Positions 51,782-60,644 of a stretch of 64,000 nt of DNA are shown here, piece by piece. Under the pieces are notes generated by a model. It worked only from the letters and a program-made list of their open reading frames with translations, ran no database searches and was not told the origin of the DNA. The DNA comes from Empedobacter sp036647415 (lineage in GTDB: Bacteria; Bacteroidota; Bacteroidia; Flavobacteriales; Weeksellaceae). The position numbers were made by a program, and so were the translations under genes. Where the stretch lies: NCBI RefSeq assembly GCF_036647415.1, contig NZ_JAVXKG010000002.1, positions 1 through 64,000 on the forward strand. The letters are read 5' to 3'. How positions within the stretch are numbered: the first letter of the stretch is position 1; every line of letters begins with the position of its first letter.

Positions 51782-52498
51782 CTACATCTCATGATCGCCC
51801 ATTCCATTAAGTTGTAAAGCTTCTTTGGCTGGAGAAATAAAAGGAATGTCTAATTCTAATCCGCGTAGAATAAATAAAACGCCAAGAATTAAAGTAATAA
51901 TTGGTAATATTTTTAGGATTGTTTGTCGTTGTTTTACTGATAAGAAATTACCAAATAAAACGGTCGCAAACATCAATGGTAATGTTCCTAATCCGAAGAA
52001 GAACATGAACAGTGCACTTTTATAAACCGATCCTAAACCAATGGCTGCTGTAAGTGAGGCATAAACCATTCCACAAGGTAATAAGCCGTTAAGTAGACCA
52101 ACTATATAAAGGGAAGAAGAATCTTTTTTGATTAAATATTTTCCTAATTTGATTTTCACCTTAACCATCAACGCATTTATCGGGCGTAGTTGTGTAGCTC
52201 CATTTTCGTAGAATTTTGGAATCATGACCATAATAATCATCAAAACACCAATCAAAATACTTAAATAATTTTGTAAACCTGCGAAAGAAAGTGATTCGCC
52301 AATAAGACCTAAAATTGCACCAAGAATTGTGTAGGTTGTAACGCGACCCAATTGGTACGTTAAGTTACGAAGTGTAAATTTTAGCTTGTTCTGAGATTCT
52401 AATCCCAAAGATAAAGCAATAGGTCCGCACATACCCACACAATGTAGGGATGATGTAAGACCTATAGAAAATGCTATTATGATTATTGTGAAATCCAT
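51782..52498 (-). CDS. Sulfite exporter TauE/SafE-like protein (COG2836 type)
   Basis: 238 residues, about six membrane helices. The N-terminal motif SLHCVGMCGPIALSLG (17-32) with two Cys in helix 1 is characteristic of the COG2836 membrane proteins found in cbb3 oxidase clusters. These are thought to take part in copper handling for oxidase assembly; the TauE/SafE name reflects distant similarity rather than sulfite export. The C-terminus carries His/Met (GMGDHEM) that could bind metal. It overlaps the ccoH gene by 16 nt and is the last gene of the cbb3 cluster. Confidence 0.87.
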   Translation of the reverse strand: MDFTIIIIAFSIGLTSSLHCVGMCGPIALSLGLESQNKLKFTLRNLTYQLGRVTTYTILGAILGLIGESLSFAGLQNYLSILIGVLMIIMVMIPKFYENGATQLRPINALMVKVKIKLGKYLIKKDSSSLYIVGLLNGLLPCGMVYASLTAAIGLGSVYKSALFMFFFGLGTLPLMFATVLFGNFLSVKQRQTILKILPIITLILGVLFILRGLELDIPFISPAKEALQLNGMGDHEM

Positions 52499-52926
52499 CG
52501 AATGGACTTTTTAATCAAATATGTTTGGTTGTTTTCTTTCCAGTTAAGTATTAGCTCATATTCGCCATCTACTAATTTAACCGAAGAAACTAAAAAATTC
52601 TTTTTGTCTGATAATTTGATTGGCAACTTCACGTCTTTTGTTTCGTCATCGTTACGCATCAAAAATATATCACCTTTGAAATCTGCCGCTGTTGTTTCTG
52701 GAAATTGAAACAAAAATCCATTGGCTTGTAAAATAATTTCTGGCTTTTCTTTTAAAGCATTTGCACGCTTTTCTGAATTAATTTCATCTTGAAAATGAAT
52801 CTCTTTCTCATAGTAATTTTCGGTTACCATACCGCCTGTATCACCTGCAAAATATAGCAATGATAAAATGAATATCATAAAACATCCTAATGCAATTGCT
52901 ACGTAATGTCCCCAATTTAATTTCAT
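52483..52926 (-). CDS. ccoH: FixH/CcoH-family protein
   Basis: 147 residues. One N-terminal membrane helix (about 8-27, YVAIALGCFMIFILSLLYFAG) is followed by MVTENYYEKEIHFQDEINSEKRA, the FixH signature, and a periplasmic beta domain. CcoH/FixH is required for stable assembly of cbb3 oxidase. It starts 4 nt after ccoG and overlaps the SafE-like gene by 16 nt, so the three are co-translated. Confidence 0.9.
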   Translation of the reverse strand: MKLNWGHYVAIALGCFMIFILSLLYFAGDTGGMVTENYYEKEIHFQDEINSEKRANALKEKPEIILQANGFLFQFPETTAADFKGDIFLMRNDDETKDVKLPIKLSDKKNFLVSSVKLVDGEYELILNWKENNQTYLIKKSIRWISQ

Positions 52927-52930
52927 TTTC

Positions 52931-54412
52931 TTAATATTTAAATGGAGCTGAGAAGCTCGTTTCGTATTTATCGATTACTTTTCCTTTCTTGTTTATTAAA
53001 CCTATTACAACTTTTTCTTTGTAAGATTTAACTTCGTTTGTTGGAACTTTTAAATAAAATTTTCCTTGAACGATTTGTCCTTTTTCTAAGTTTAATTTAT
53101 TTTCACCTTCATACATTTCTATTTTAGAATTTGCATGAGATAAAAGTTTCAAACTTACAATTTGATCTTTATTTGTTTTATTGTAAAGTGTATATTCAAA
53201 CTGATTAACGTAGTATTTTCCTTCTACTTTATAATCTGTTCCTGGAACTTTTAGGTATTTTGACTCTACATCTGGTCTAGAAAATAAGAAGACTGTCATC
53301 GCGGCAATCAAAAGTAATAATGCAATTGTATAAGCTGCTAGACGTTTTGTAAATTTAAATTTTTCCCCTTTTTTAATATCATCTTCCGAAGCATAACGAA
53401 TCAGTCCTGTTGGTAAACCAACTTTTAACATCACATCGTCACAAGCATCAATACATGCTGTACAGTTTACACATTCTAATTGTATTCCATCTCGAATATC
53501 AATTCCTGTAGGACAAACTGCAACACATTGTCCACAATCTATACAATCTCCTTTCCCTTCTGCTTTACGATCTTCATTTTTTCTGAATTTTGCACGACCT
53601 GCAGTTCCTTCTCCACGTTTAAAATCGTACGCAACATTGATTGTATGCGAATCGATTAAAACTCCTTGAAAACGTCCGTAAGGACAAACCAATGTACAGG
53701 CTTGTTCGCGAAACCAAGCAAATACGAAATAAAACATAGCCGAGAAAAAGATTAATCCTACCAATGTACCAACATGATCTACTGGACCATCTTCTATTAA
53801 TGCATATAATGCATCGGCACCTATTATATAAGCTAGAAATACATTAGCAATGATGAATGATATAATGGCGAAAATCGTCCATTTTAATAATTTTTTTCTG
53901 ATTTTTTCTTCGTCCCAATCTTGTTTATCTAGACGAATTTGTTTCGCACGATCACCTTCTATGGCATACTCTATTTTTCGGAAAACCATTTCTAGGAAAA
54001 TAGTTTGCGGACAAACCCATCCACAAAACAATCTACCATAAGCCATCGTAAATAATACAATGAAAATGATTGTTGTAATCATTCCTAATGCTAATAAGAA
54101 AAAGTCTGATGTAAAGAATGGGAATCCGAATATAACAAATTGACTTTGTAATACATCAAATTTGAATAATGGATTGCCGTTTGGTAATTTTATAAATGGA
54201 GTAACAATTAAGATGGCTAATAAAACATAACTTACGTAAGTTCTGTAATTAGTAAATTTACCACGTGGTTTTCTAGGATAAACCCATTTTCGTTTACCCG
54301 ATTTTTCCATTGTTCCAATTGAAGAACGGACATCTTCTTTCATCTGATCATTCTCTCTCAAATAATCATCTAAATGAAATTCATCTTTTGGATCTGAATT
54401 AGGTGCACTCAT
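52931..54412 (-). CDS. ccoG: Cytochrome c oxidase accessory protein CcoG
   Basis: 493 residues. Membrane iron-sulfur protein (FixG/RdxA). Five or so membrane helices; a Cys-rich helical motif FCGWVCPQTIFLE near 128 and a further EQACTLVCPYGRF near 236; then two 4Fe-4S ferredoxin motifs, CIDCGQCVAVCP near 291-302 and CVNCTACIDACD near 314-325. The C-terminal third is an Ig-like periplasmic domain. CcoG has been implicated in copper reduction or maturation for cbb3 oxidase. A hairpin separates it from ccoP upstream; ccoH follows after 4 nt. Confidence 0.95.
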   Translation of the reverse strand: MSAPNSDPKDEFHLDDYLRENDQMKEDVRSSIGTMEKSGKRKWVYPRKPRGKFTNYRTYVSYVLLAILIVTPFIKLPNGNPLFKFDVLQSQFVIFGFPFFTSDFFLLALGMITTIIFIVLFTMAYGRLFCGWVCPQTIFLEMVFRKIEYAIEGDRAKQIRLDKQDWDEEKIRKKLLKWTIFAIISFIIANVFLAYIIGADALYALIEDGPVDHVGTLVGLIFFSAMFYFVFAWFREQACTLVCPYGRFQGVLIDSHTINVAYDFKRGEGTAGRAKFRKNEDRKAEGKGDCIDCGQCVAVCPTGIDIRDGIQLECVNCTACIDACDDVMLKVGLPTGLIRYASEDDIKKGEKFKFTKRLAAYTIALLLLIAAMTVFLFSRPDVESKYLKVPGTDYKVEGKYYVNQFEYTLYNKTNKDQIVSLKLLSHANSKIEMYEGENKLNLEKGQIVQGKFYLKVPTNEVKSYKEKVVIGLINKKGKVIDKYETSFSAPFKY

Positions 54413-54456
54413 TTTACGAATTTTATATCTCTAACAAATTTACGACTAAAAATAAG

Positions 54457-54482
54457 AAGAGAGCTTATAAATAAGCTCTCTT
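54457..54482 (-). terminator. Hairpin between ccoP and ccoG
   Basis: AAGAGAGCTTAT (54457-54468) pairs perfectly with ATAAGCTCTCTT (54471-54482). The minus-strand T tract after it is short (CTTATTTTT), so it may only reduce expression of the downstream accessory genes relative to the oxidase. Confidence 0.65.
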
Positions 54483-54517
54483 TCAATATGATATTTGTTG
54501 TAATTATATAGTATTAA

Positions 54518-55465
54518 TTACTTTTGTTTCCATGCATCCATTAAATCACCTTGTGGAGCTGCTGCACCTTCGGCAACAGTCTTTGTAGGTTCTTTTTGGT
54601 TGATAAAGTAAACATAAGAAGCAACTTTTTCTATCGCTAAACCTGATAACTCTTTACGTTGTCCAAAGGCACGCATTTGAGGATTATGAGGAGAACCGTC
54701 ATAAACAATATGATAAATGTTTTTGAACAAACTATCTTCCACATGATTTACCCAATAGTCGTCAGTTAAGTTTGGTCCAATACCTCCTTTACCTCCTTCC
54801 ATGTGACATTGCACACAATTCTGAGCAAATATTTTTGCTCCTTGTTCTACAATTGCTGGATCGTTAGATTTGTTAACAGCTCCTGTAATGTCAATATCAT
54901 TAGCTACAGCCCAAATACTATCTTTCTCATTCAAGTAAGTCATTTCTTCTGTATATTCTGCGTCTGCATGTGCAAAGTCTGTAAAACTATATGCCATTAC
55001 ATAAACAATCATAAATACTACTCCGAAATAGAATAAAGATAACCACCATTGTGGTAAAGCGTTGTCTAACTCTTTGATACCATCAAAACCGTGGTCTAAG
55101 ATAATTGCTTCTTCTTCTTGATCAGATTGTTTTTTAGCTGCACTACCAAATAATCTTTTGAAGTAACCAATTTTACCTTCTTCTAAGTATTTATTTTGTT
55201 CTTCTTCAGATAATCTTTTAAATCTTTCTGCCTCAACAACTTTATTCAAAGCATTGATGATTAAAAGCATCACAATAGCAACCGCTAATACCGCCCAGAA
55301 AATTCCTTGTGCAAAAACATGTTTCAAATGCTCTAACAAGTTATGGATCATTCCTTGAAAACCTGGTTCTGGCACCACATTTACTGGTGTTACCATTGTA
55401 AACGCTAAAATCACTGCTAATAGCGTTAATGGAACAAATATATAAGCCGGGGTACGTTGTCTCAT
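54518..55465 (-). CDS. ccoP: cbb3-type cytochrome c oxidase, CcoP subunit
   Basis: 315 residues. Membrane helices at about 7-27, 53-73 and 141-160, then a periplasmic cytochrome c domain. There is a single heme-binding motif, CVQCH (217-221), with a probable axial Met in NPQMRAFGQ near 263. Proteobacterial CcoP usually has two such motifs; only one is visible here. It passes electrons to the ccoNO core. It overlaps the ccoQ gene by 4 nt (ATGA), so the two are translationally coupled. Confidence 0.93.
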   Translation of the reverse strand: MRQRTPAYIFVPLTLLAVILAFTMVTPVNVVPEPGFQGMIHNLLEHLKHVFAQGIFWAVLAVAIVMLLIINALNKVVEAERFKRLSEEEQNKYLEEGKIGYFKRLFGSAAKKQSDQEEEAIILDHGFDGIKELDNALPQWWLSLFYFGVVFMIVYVMAYSFTDFAHADAEYTEEMTYLNEKDSIWAVANDIDITGAVNKSNDPAIVEQGAKIFAQNCVQCHMEGGKGGIGPNLTDDYWVNHVEDSLFKNIYHIVYDGSPHNPQMRAFGQRKELSGLAIEKVASYVYFINQKEPTKTVAEGAAAPQGDLMDAWKQK

Positions 55466-55662
55466 TTTGTATTATTTTTTTCGTTCTCTTCAGATTCTAA
55501 ATCAAGTGCGGCAGACTCATTGTTTTTATAATAACCTTTTGGTTTTTTTACAACTCGAATAAATATCGTTACAAAAACGGCTATAAATCCGATTAAAATC
55601 AAGGTCTGCAACAAAGATGCATACTCATACTGAGATAGGAATTCTTTATAATATTTTAACAT
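55462..55662 (-). CDS. ccoQ: CcoQ/FixQ-like small subunit
   Basis: 66 residues. A single membrane helix (about 19-38, LQTLILIGFIAVFVTIFIRV) is followed by KKPKGYYKNNE and an acidic tail, the usual CcoQ/FixQ plan. CcoQ stabilises the cbb3 complex. Its ATG overlaps the ccoNO stop by one base and its stop overlaps ccoP by four, which supports it as a real gene despite its size. Confidence 0.85.
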   Translation of the reverse strand: MLKYYKEFLSQYEYASLLQTLILIGFIAVFVTIFIRVVKKPKGYYKNNESAALDLESEENEKNNTK

Positions 55663-57929
55663 TAGTTACTTGCTGTCTCAATTTGGTCAGCTTTAATATC
55701 TATTCCTAAACGTTGTAAGAAAGCGATTAATGCTGTAATCTCACGATCTCTTAATGGAACAAATTCTTTACCTTGTGCTTTTGCTTCAGCTTCTTTTTTC
55801 GTATATAACTCTTTTAAGTCAGATGCGTCTTTAAAGATACTTGTTTCAATAGCAAGTGCTTGTTTGTCCATAGATATTTTCATACTATCAAAATCTTCGT
55901 CTTGGTAAGGAACTCCTAACGCAACCATAGATTTCATTTTATCACGTGTTAACTCGCGGTCTAATTTGTTTTCAATTAACCATGGGTAACGAGGCATGAT
56001 AGATCCGTCTGATGTAGAACGTGGATTCCACATGTGTTTGTAATGCCAAGCATCTGGATTTTTACCTCCTTCACGATGTAAATCTGGACCTGTACGTTTA
56101 GATCCCCATAAGAATGGATGATCGTATACAAATTCTCCAGCTTTAGAGTATTCACCATAACGTTTTACCTCATCACGGAATGGACGAACCATTTGTGTGT
56201 GACATGCATTACAACCTTCTCTAATATATAAATCACGACCTTCTAACTCTAATGGTGTGTAAGGTTTTACACTTGCAATTGTTGGTACGTTTGATTTAAT
56301 TACAATTGTTGGTACAATTTCTACTAAACCTCCAACTGCTAATGTTAATACAGCACCGATTGTTAATACGATTGGTGTTCTTTCAATCCAAGAGTGTACA
56401 CCTTCTCCTTGTGTACGAGCTGCTGTTTTTGGAGCTAATGCAGGAGCTTCTGCTTCTTCATTATTTACAAAATATCCAGCTTTTACAGTTTTCCAAACAT
56501 TGATAATCATTAAAATTGATCCGATCAAATATAATGTACCACCAAATGCACGTAATGGATATAACCATTGTTTAAGAATTGTAACTGTTTGTAAGAAGTT
56601 ACCATATTCTAATGTTCCGTCTGCTGCGAATTGTTTCCACATTAAACCTTGTGTCCAACCTGCAACATACATTGGGATAACCCAAAATAAGATACCAAAT
56701 GTACCAATCCAGAAGTGAGCATTTGCTAACTTAACTGAAGCTAATTTTGTATTAAATAATTTTGGAGCTAAATAATAAATGATACCAAAAGCCATAAAAC
56801 CATTCCATCCTAATGTACCTACGTGTACGTGAGCAGGAACCCAGTCCGTAAAGTGACCAATTTTATTTAATGTTTTTGTTGCTAACATTGGTCCTTCAAA
56901 AGTTGCCATACCATAACATGTTAAGGCTACAACGAAGAATTTTAAAATAGGATTTTCTCTTACTTTATCCCATGCTCCACGCAATGTTAATAAACCATTT
57001 AACATACCTCCCCAAGATGGAGCGATTAACATGATTGAGAAACCTGTACCTACTGCTTGTGCCCAACCTGGTAAAGCTGTGTAAAGTAAATGGTGAGGAC
57101 CAGCCCAAATGTAAATAAAGATTAAAGACCAGAAGTGTATAATAGACAATTTGTATGAGAATACAGGTCTATTTGCCGCTTTTGGCACAAAGTAATACAT
57201 TAATCCTAAGATAGGTGTTGTAAGGAAAAATGCTACTGCATTGTGACCATACCACCATTGTACTAATGCATCTTGTACTCCAGAATAAATCGAATAAGAT
57301 TTTGGAGCCGTTAAACTAAAAGTAACTGGAATTTCTAAATTGTTAAAAACGTGTAACATTGTAATTGCAGCCCAAGTTCCGATGAAGAACCAAATTGCTA
57401 CGTACAAGTGGCGTACACGACGTTTTGCAATTGTAATAAACATTTGTAATCCAAAAACTATCCAAACCAAAGCGATTAAGATATCTATTGGCCATTCATG
57501 CTCAGCATACTCTTTTGAAGTATTGTAACCATAAATAAACGTAACAAATGATAATACAATAAATAGTTGCCATCCCCAGAAAACGATCCAGCTCATTACG
57601 TCGCTGTACATTCTGGTTTTCAACAACCTTTGCATTGAATAATATGCTCCAGTAAAAAAAGTGTTACCAACAAACGCGAAAACCGCAAATGTTGTGTGTA
57701 TCATTCTTAATCTACCAAAACCTAGTTTTCCTTGTGAATTGACTAAACCTTGAATATTTCCTCCTATTGTACCGTCATCCGATCCGAAGATGTATTCTGG
57801 TAACGTAGGAAAAAACAACAATGTTGCAACCAATACTCCAAAGAAAAATGCCATAACTGCCCAAAACAATGTGGCATAAAGGAAATACTTTACGATCTTA
57901 TTGTCGTAACTAAAAGTCTGCATTTGCAT
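55662..57929 (-). CDS. ccoNO: cbb3-type cytochrome c oxidase, fused CcoN-CcoO subunit
   Basis: 755 residues: the catalytic subunit I (about 1-480) fused to the membrane cytochrome c subunit II (about 515-755). Heme and copper ligands visible in CcoN include His78 (MIHTT), His229 (WWYGHN), His279-His280 (AGPHH) and His367/His369 (PAHVHVG). The CcoO part has a transmembrane anchor near 518-540 and the heme motif CNACH (573-577) in EGCNACHTQMVRPFRDEV. It reduces O2 to water with high affinity and pumps protons. The fused form is usual in Bacteroidota. Its ATG overlaps the ccoS stop by one base. Confidence 0.96.
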   Translation of the reverse strand: MQMQTFSYDNKIVKYFLYATLFWAVMAFFFGVLVATLLFFPTLPEYIFGSDDGTIGGNIQGLVNSQGKLGFGRLRMIHTTFAVFAFVGNTFFTGAYYSMQRLLKTRMYSDVMSWIVFWGWQLFIVLSFVTFIYGYNTSKEYAEHEWPIDILIALVWIVFGLQMFITIAKRRVRHLYVAIWFFIGTWAAITMLHVFNNLEIPVTFSLTAPKSYSIYSGVQDALVQWWYGHNAVAFFLTTPILGLMYYFVPKAANRPVFSYKLSIIHFWSLIFIYIWAGPHHLLYTALPGWAQAVGTGFSIMLIAPSWGGMLNGLLTLRGAWDKVRENPILKFFVVALTCYGMATFEGPMLATKTLNKIGHFTDWVPAHVHVGTLGWNGFMAFGIIYYLAPKLFNTKLASVKLANAHFWIGTFGILFWVIPMYVAGWTQGLMWKQFAADGTLEYGNFLQTVTILKQWLYPLRAFGGTLYLIGSILMIINVWKTVKAGYFVNNEEAEAPALAPKTAARTQGEGVHSWIERTPIVLTIGAVLTLAVGGLVEIVPTIVIKSNVPTIASVKPYTPLELEGRDLYIREGCNACHTQMVRPFRDEVKRYGEYSKAGEFVYDHPFLWGSKRTGPDLHREGGKNPDAWHYKHMWNPRSTSDGSIMPRYPWLIENKLDRELTRDKMKSMVALGVPYQDEDFDSMKISMDKQALAIETSIFKDASDLKELYTKKEAEAKAQGKEFVPLRDREITALIAFLQRLGIDIKADQIETASN

Positions 57930-58093
57930 TATGAGTCGATTTTATCTTTTGTTTTTTTATCATCTTTTAACATTCTCACTGCTGGAGATTCGTCTTCATC
58001 AAACTGTCCTTTCTTATATCCCAAAAAGAATAAAAAAAGAAATATTGCCCCCAAAGAGACACTTACCAATATCATTAATAATAATATCCCCAT
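57929..58093 (-). CDS. ccoS: cbb3-type oxidase assembly protein CcoS
   Basis: 54 residues; found by reading the gap upstream of ccoNO. The start is ATG at 58093 and the stop TAA at 57931-57929 shares one base with the ccoNO ATG. One membrane helix (MGILLLMILVSVSLGAIFLF continuing to about residue 25) is followed by YKKGQFDEDESPAVRML, the typical CcoS layout in which a Gly-Gln-Phe-Asp-Asp/Glu motif follows the helix. CcoS is needed to insert heme b and copper into CcoN. It is the first gene of the oxidase operon, with its own promoter. Confidence 0.93.
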   Translation of the reverse strand: MGILLLMILVSVSLGAIFLFLFFLGYKKGQFDEDESPAVRMLKDDKKTKDKIDS

Positions 58094-58100
58094 AGCCGTA

Positions 58101-58132
58101 CAAAATTACAAAGCCGTAAGTTCTTATCACAA
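58101..58132 (-). promoter_or_regulatory. Promoter of the ccoS-ccoNO-ccoQ-ccoP operon
   Basis: On the minus strand TTG (58132-58130), 21 nt, TAATTTTG (58108-58101). The -7 box ends only 7 nt before the ccoS ATG, so the mRNA would be nearly leaderless, if this promoter is used. Confidence 0.5.
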
Positions 58133-58172
58133 TGATTTTGGTCACAGCAGTATTTATATTTCTAATTTAAAA

Positions 58173-60569
58173 TCAATCTAAATTCCATTTTGTTAATTTA
58201 TCTGCAATTCGCGTACTTGCTGTTGCAAAAATAAGAACAGAAATAGAACTTATCGGCATCAATATTGCCGCTACAACTGGCTGTAAATAACCAGTTACTG
58301 CAAAACTAAGACCGACTATATTGTACAAGAAACTTATCACAAAAGCAATCTTGACAAATTTCATTGTTGTTTTAGATAATTTCAAAAAATTTGGAATTGC
58401 CTTAAAACTTTTTGCATCTAAAATACCATCACATGAAGGCGAAAAACTATTGATGTCCTCGGAAATCGAAATTCCAACTGTACTTTGTTTCAATGCACCA
58501 GCGTCATTTAGCCCATCTCCAAGCATCATTACTTTTTTACCATCGTTTTCTAATGCTTTTATATATTCTAATTTATCTGCGGGCGATTGATTAAAAATCA
58601 GCTTCGCATTTACAGGGAAAATTGTTTCTAAATATTCTTTTTCTGAATCATTATCACCCGACAAAATATGTAATTGATACATATCCAATTGTTTTAATAA
58701 TTCATCCAAACCTTTTCTATATCGATTGGTATAAACAAATTTACCAAAAACTTCTCCATCAATCGATATAAAAACTTGAGATTGATTCAAACTATTTTCA
58801 TTAAAAATAGCATTTGTAAAACTTCTTGATCCAACTTTTACATCATGTCCGTCCACAACCGCCTGCTGACCTTTACCTACAACCTCTTCGTAATTGTTGA
58901 TTGGCAAATGATCGTCAACATTTATTTTTTTGTAAAGTGTTCTACTTAATGGATGATTAGAATTTCTAATTAACGCTTTTACCAATTGCTTTTGATATTC
59001 AGAAAGTTCTTTTCCTTCATATTTTACTTGCGCCTCATCACTCTCAGTAATTGTTCCTGTTTTATCAAAAACAATATCTGTAATTCGCTCCATTCGCTCT
59101 ACAGTTGATGTATTTTTGACATAAAATTTCTTGTTTCCAAAAATTCGCATCATGTGCCCTAAAATAAATGGCGAAGACAAACCAAGCGCACATGGACAGG
59201 CAATAATAAGGATAGATGTAACAACTTCTAAAATTATAGAAGCATCATGAAAATACCAATAAATAGCTGAAATCAGTGTGATAAAAAGAATAATTATGGT
59301 AAAATAATGACTAATTTTATTGGTAAGCTCATTCAATTCTGATTCTTCTTTCTGGAAAGCATCGTTATTCCACAACTGCGTTAAATAACTTTGATTGACG
59401 TCAGAAATAATTTCTAACTCGATTGCATGACCAGATTGTTTTCCTCCTGCAAAAATTTTATCTCCTGCTTTTTTAGGAATTAATCGAGATTCGCCCGTTA
59501 CAAAAGAATTATCAATCATGGCTTCGCCTTTCATTAAGATTGCATCTGCTGGAATTATTTCTTCATTTCTGATTAATATTCGATCTCCTTTTGTTAATTC
59601 TGACAATAAAATTGGTTGTTCATGACCATCTATCATCTTAGTAACCGCAATAGGGTAAAATGATTTGTAATCTCTATCAAAAGCCAAAGCTTGCATGGTT
59701 TGTTGTTGAAACCATTTCCCAGTTAACATCAAAAATAGAAGCATCGCTAATGTGTCAAAATAACCTGGAGAAATATCAAAAATGATATCATAAGTAGATT
59801 TGAACATAATCACGATAATTCCTAATGCAATTGGCACATCGATATTAATATATTTATTTTTGATTCCTTGCCAAGCCGATACAAAATAGTCTGTAGACGA
59901 ATAAAAGAAAACAGGTAAAGACAGTGCAAACATCAACCATCTAAAATAGCCTTTATTTTCGTCTAACCATTGTTCTTTTACTTCGCCAAAAACCTCCACA
60001 TATTCAGGAAAAGAAAGTAACATTATATTACCAAAGCAAAAACCTGCAATTACAAGTTTACTAACTAATGCTCTGTCTACTTTGTTTTTCTTCTTTTTGT
60101 CTAATGATTTTAGATTTATAGATGGCTTATAACCTAAGTTTGTTATAAATCTGGCTAAATCTCCCAATTGTAACTTTTCTTCACGAAAAGTAACTTGAAC
60201 TGTTTTTTGCGTAAAGTTTACATTAGAAGATATGATGTTTGGGTTGATGGTATTTAAACTCTCTAACAACCAAACACACGAAGTACAGTGCATAACTGGC
60301 ACATAAAAGGAGACGACAGTAATTCCGTCATCGGAAAAATCGACAACTTTATCAAAGATTTCTTTTGTATTTAAGAAATCAAATTGATGATTACTCTTAG
60401 CGTCCGGACGCACTCCTGCATTACGATTAAGATCATAATAATCTTTTAAATCATTTACATTTAAAATTTCATAAACAGTTTTACAACCCTGGCAACAAAA
60501 GGCCTTTTCATCAAACTGAATAACCTCTTCTTCAATTCGTTGATCGCAATGAAAACAATTCTCTTCCAT
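58173..60569 (-). CDS. ccoI: Copper-translocating P1B-type ATPase CcoI
   Basis: 798 residues. N-terminal Cys cluster (CFHCDQ... CCQGCK, residues 5-29) and an HMA domain with HCTSC (Cys95, Cys98). About eight membrane helices; the transport site is CPC in IIACPCALGLSSPF; phosphorylation site DKTGT near 506; hinge MLGDGLNDAGAL near 690. The layout matches the FixI/CcoI subgroup, which exports copper from the cytoplasm for delivery to the binuclear centre of cbb3 oxidase. It lies upstream of ccoS on the same strand and is divergent from a Crp/Fnr gene. Confidence 0.95.
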   Translation of the reverse strand: MEENCFHCDQRIEEEVIQFDEKAFCCQGCKTVYEILNVNDLKDYYDLNRNAGVRPDAKSNHQFDFLNTKEIFDKVVDFSDDGITVVSFYVPVMHCTSCVWLLESLNTINPNIISSNVNFTQKTVQVTFREEKLQLGDLARFITNLGYKPSINLKSLDKKKKNKVDRALVSKLVIAGFCFGNIMLLSFPEYVEVFGEVKEQWLDENKGYFRWLMFALSLPVFFYSSTDYFVSAWQGIKNKYINIDVPIALGIIVIMFKSTYDIIFDISPGYFDTLAMLLFLMLTGKWFQQQTMQALAFDRDYKSFYPIAVTKMIDGHEQPILLSELTKGDRILIRNEEIIPADAILMKGEAMIDNSFVTGESRLIPKKAGDKIFAGGKQSGHAIELEIISDVNQSYLTQLWNNDAFQKEESELNELTNKISHYFTIIILFITLISAIYWYFHDASIILEVVTSILIIACPCALGLSSPFILGHMMRIFGNKKFYVKNTSTVERMERITDIVFDKTGTITESDEAQVKYEGKELSEYQKQLVKALIRNSNHPLSRTLYKKINVDDHLPINNYEEVVGKGQQAVVDGHDVKVGSRSFTNAIFNENSLNQSQVFISIDGEVFGKFVYTNRYRKGLDELLKQLDMYQLHILSGDNDSEKEYLETIFPVNAKLIFNQSPADKLEYIKALENDGKKVMMLGDGLNDAGALKQSTVGISISEDINSFSPSCDGILDAKSFKAIPNFLKLSKTTMKFVKIAFVISFLYNIVGLSFAVTGYLQPVVAAILMPISSISVLIFATASTRIADKLTKWNLD

Positions 60570-60578
60570 ACTATTTTA

Positions 60579-60618
60579 CAAAATTACTTTCCTTTTAGCA
60601 GAATTAACGTTAACTTTG
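60579..60618. promoter_or_regulatory. Divergent promoter region of ccoI and the Crp/Fnr gene
   Basis: For ccoI (minus) the -7 box is TAATTTTG (60586-60579), ending 9 nt before its ATG. For the regulator (plus) it is TAACTTTG (60611-60618), overlapped by a perfect palindrome TTAACGTTAA (60604-60613). The palindrome may be an operator, possibly autoregulatory. Confidence 0.4.
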
Positions 60619-60644
60619 TATGAATTAAGTCATAACTATACGAG

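Noticed and set aside
57924..58181. 85-codon plus-strand frame over the ccoS region
   Set aside because: The minus strand encodes a convincing CcoS with exact stop/start overlap to ccoNO; the plus-strand frame is its shadow.
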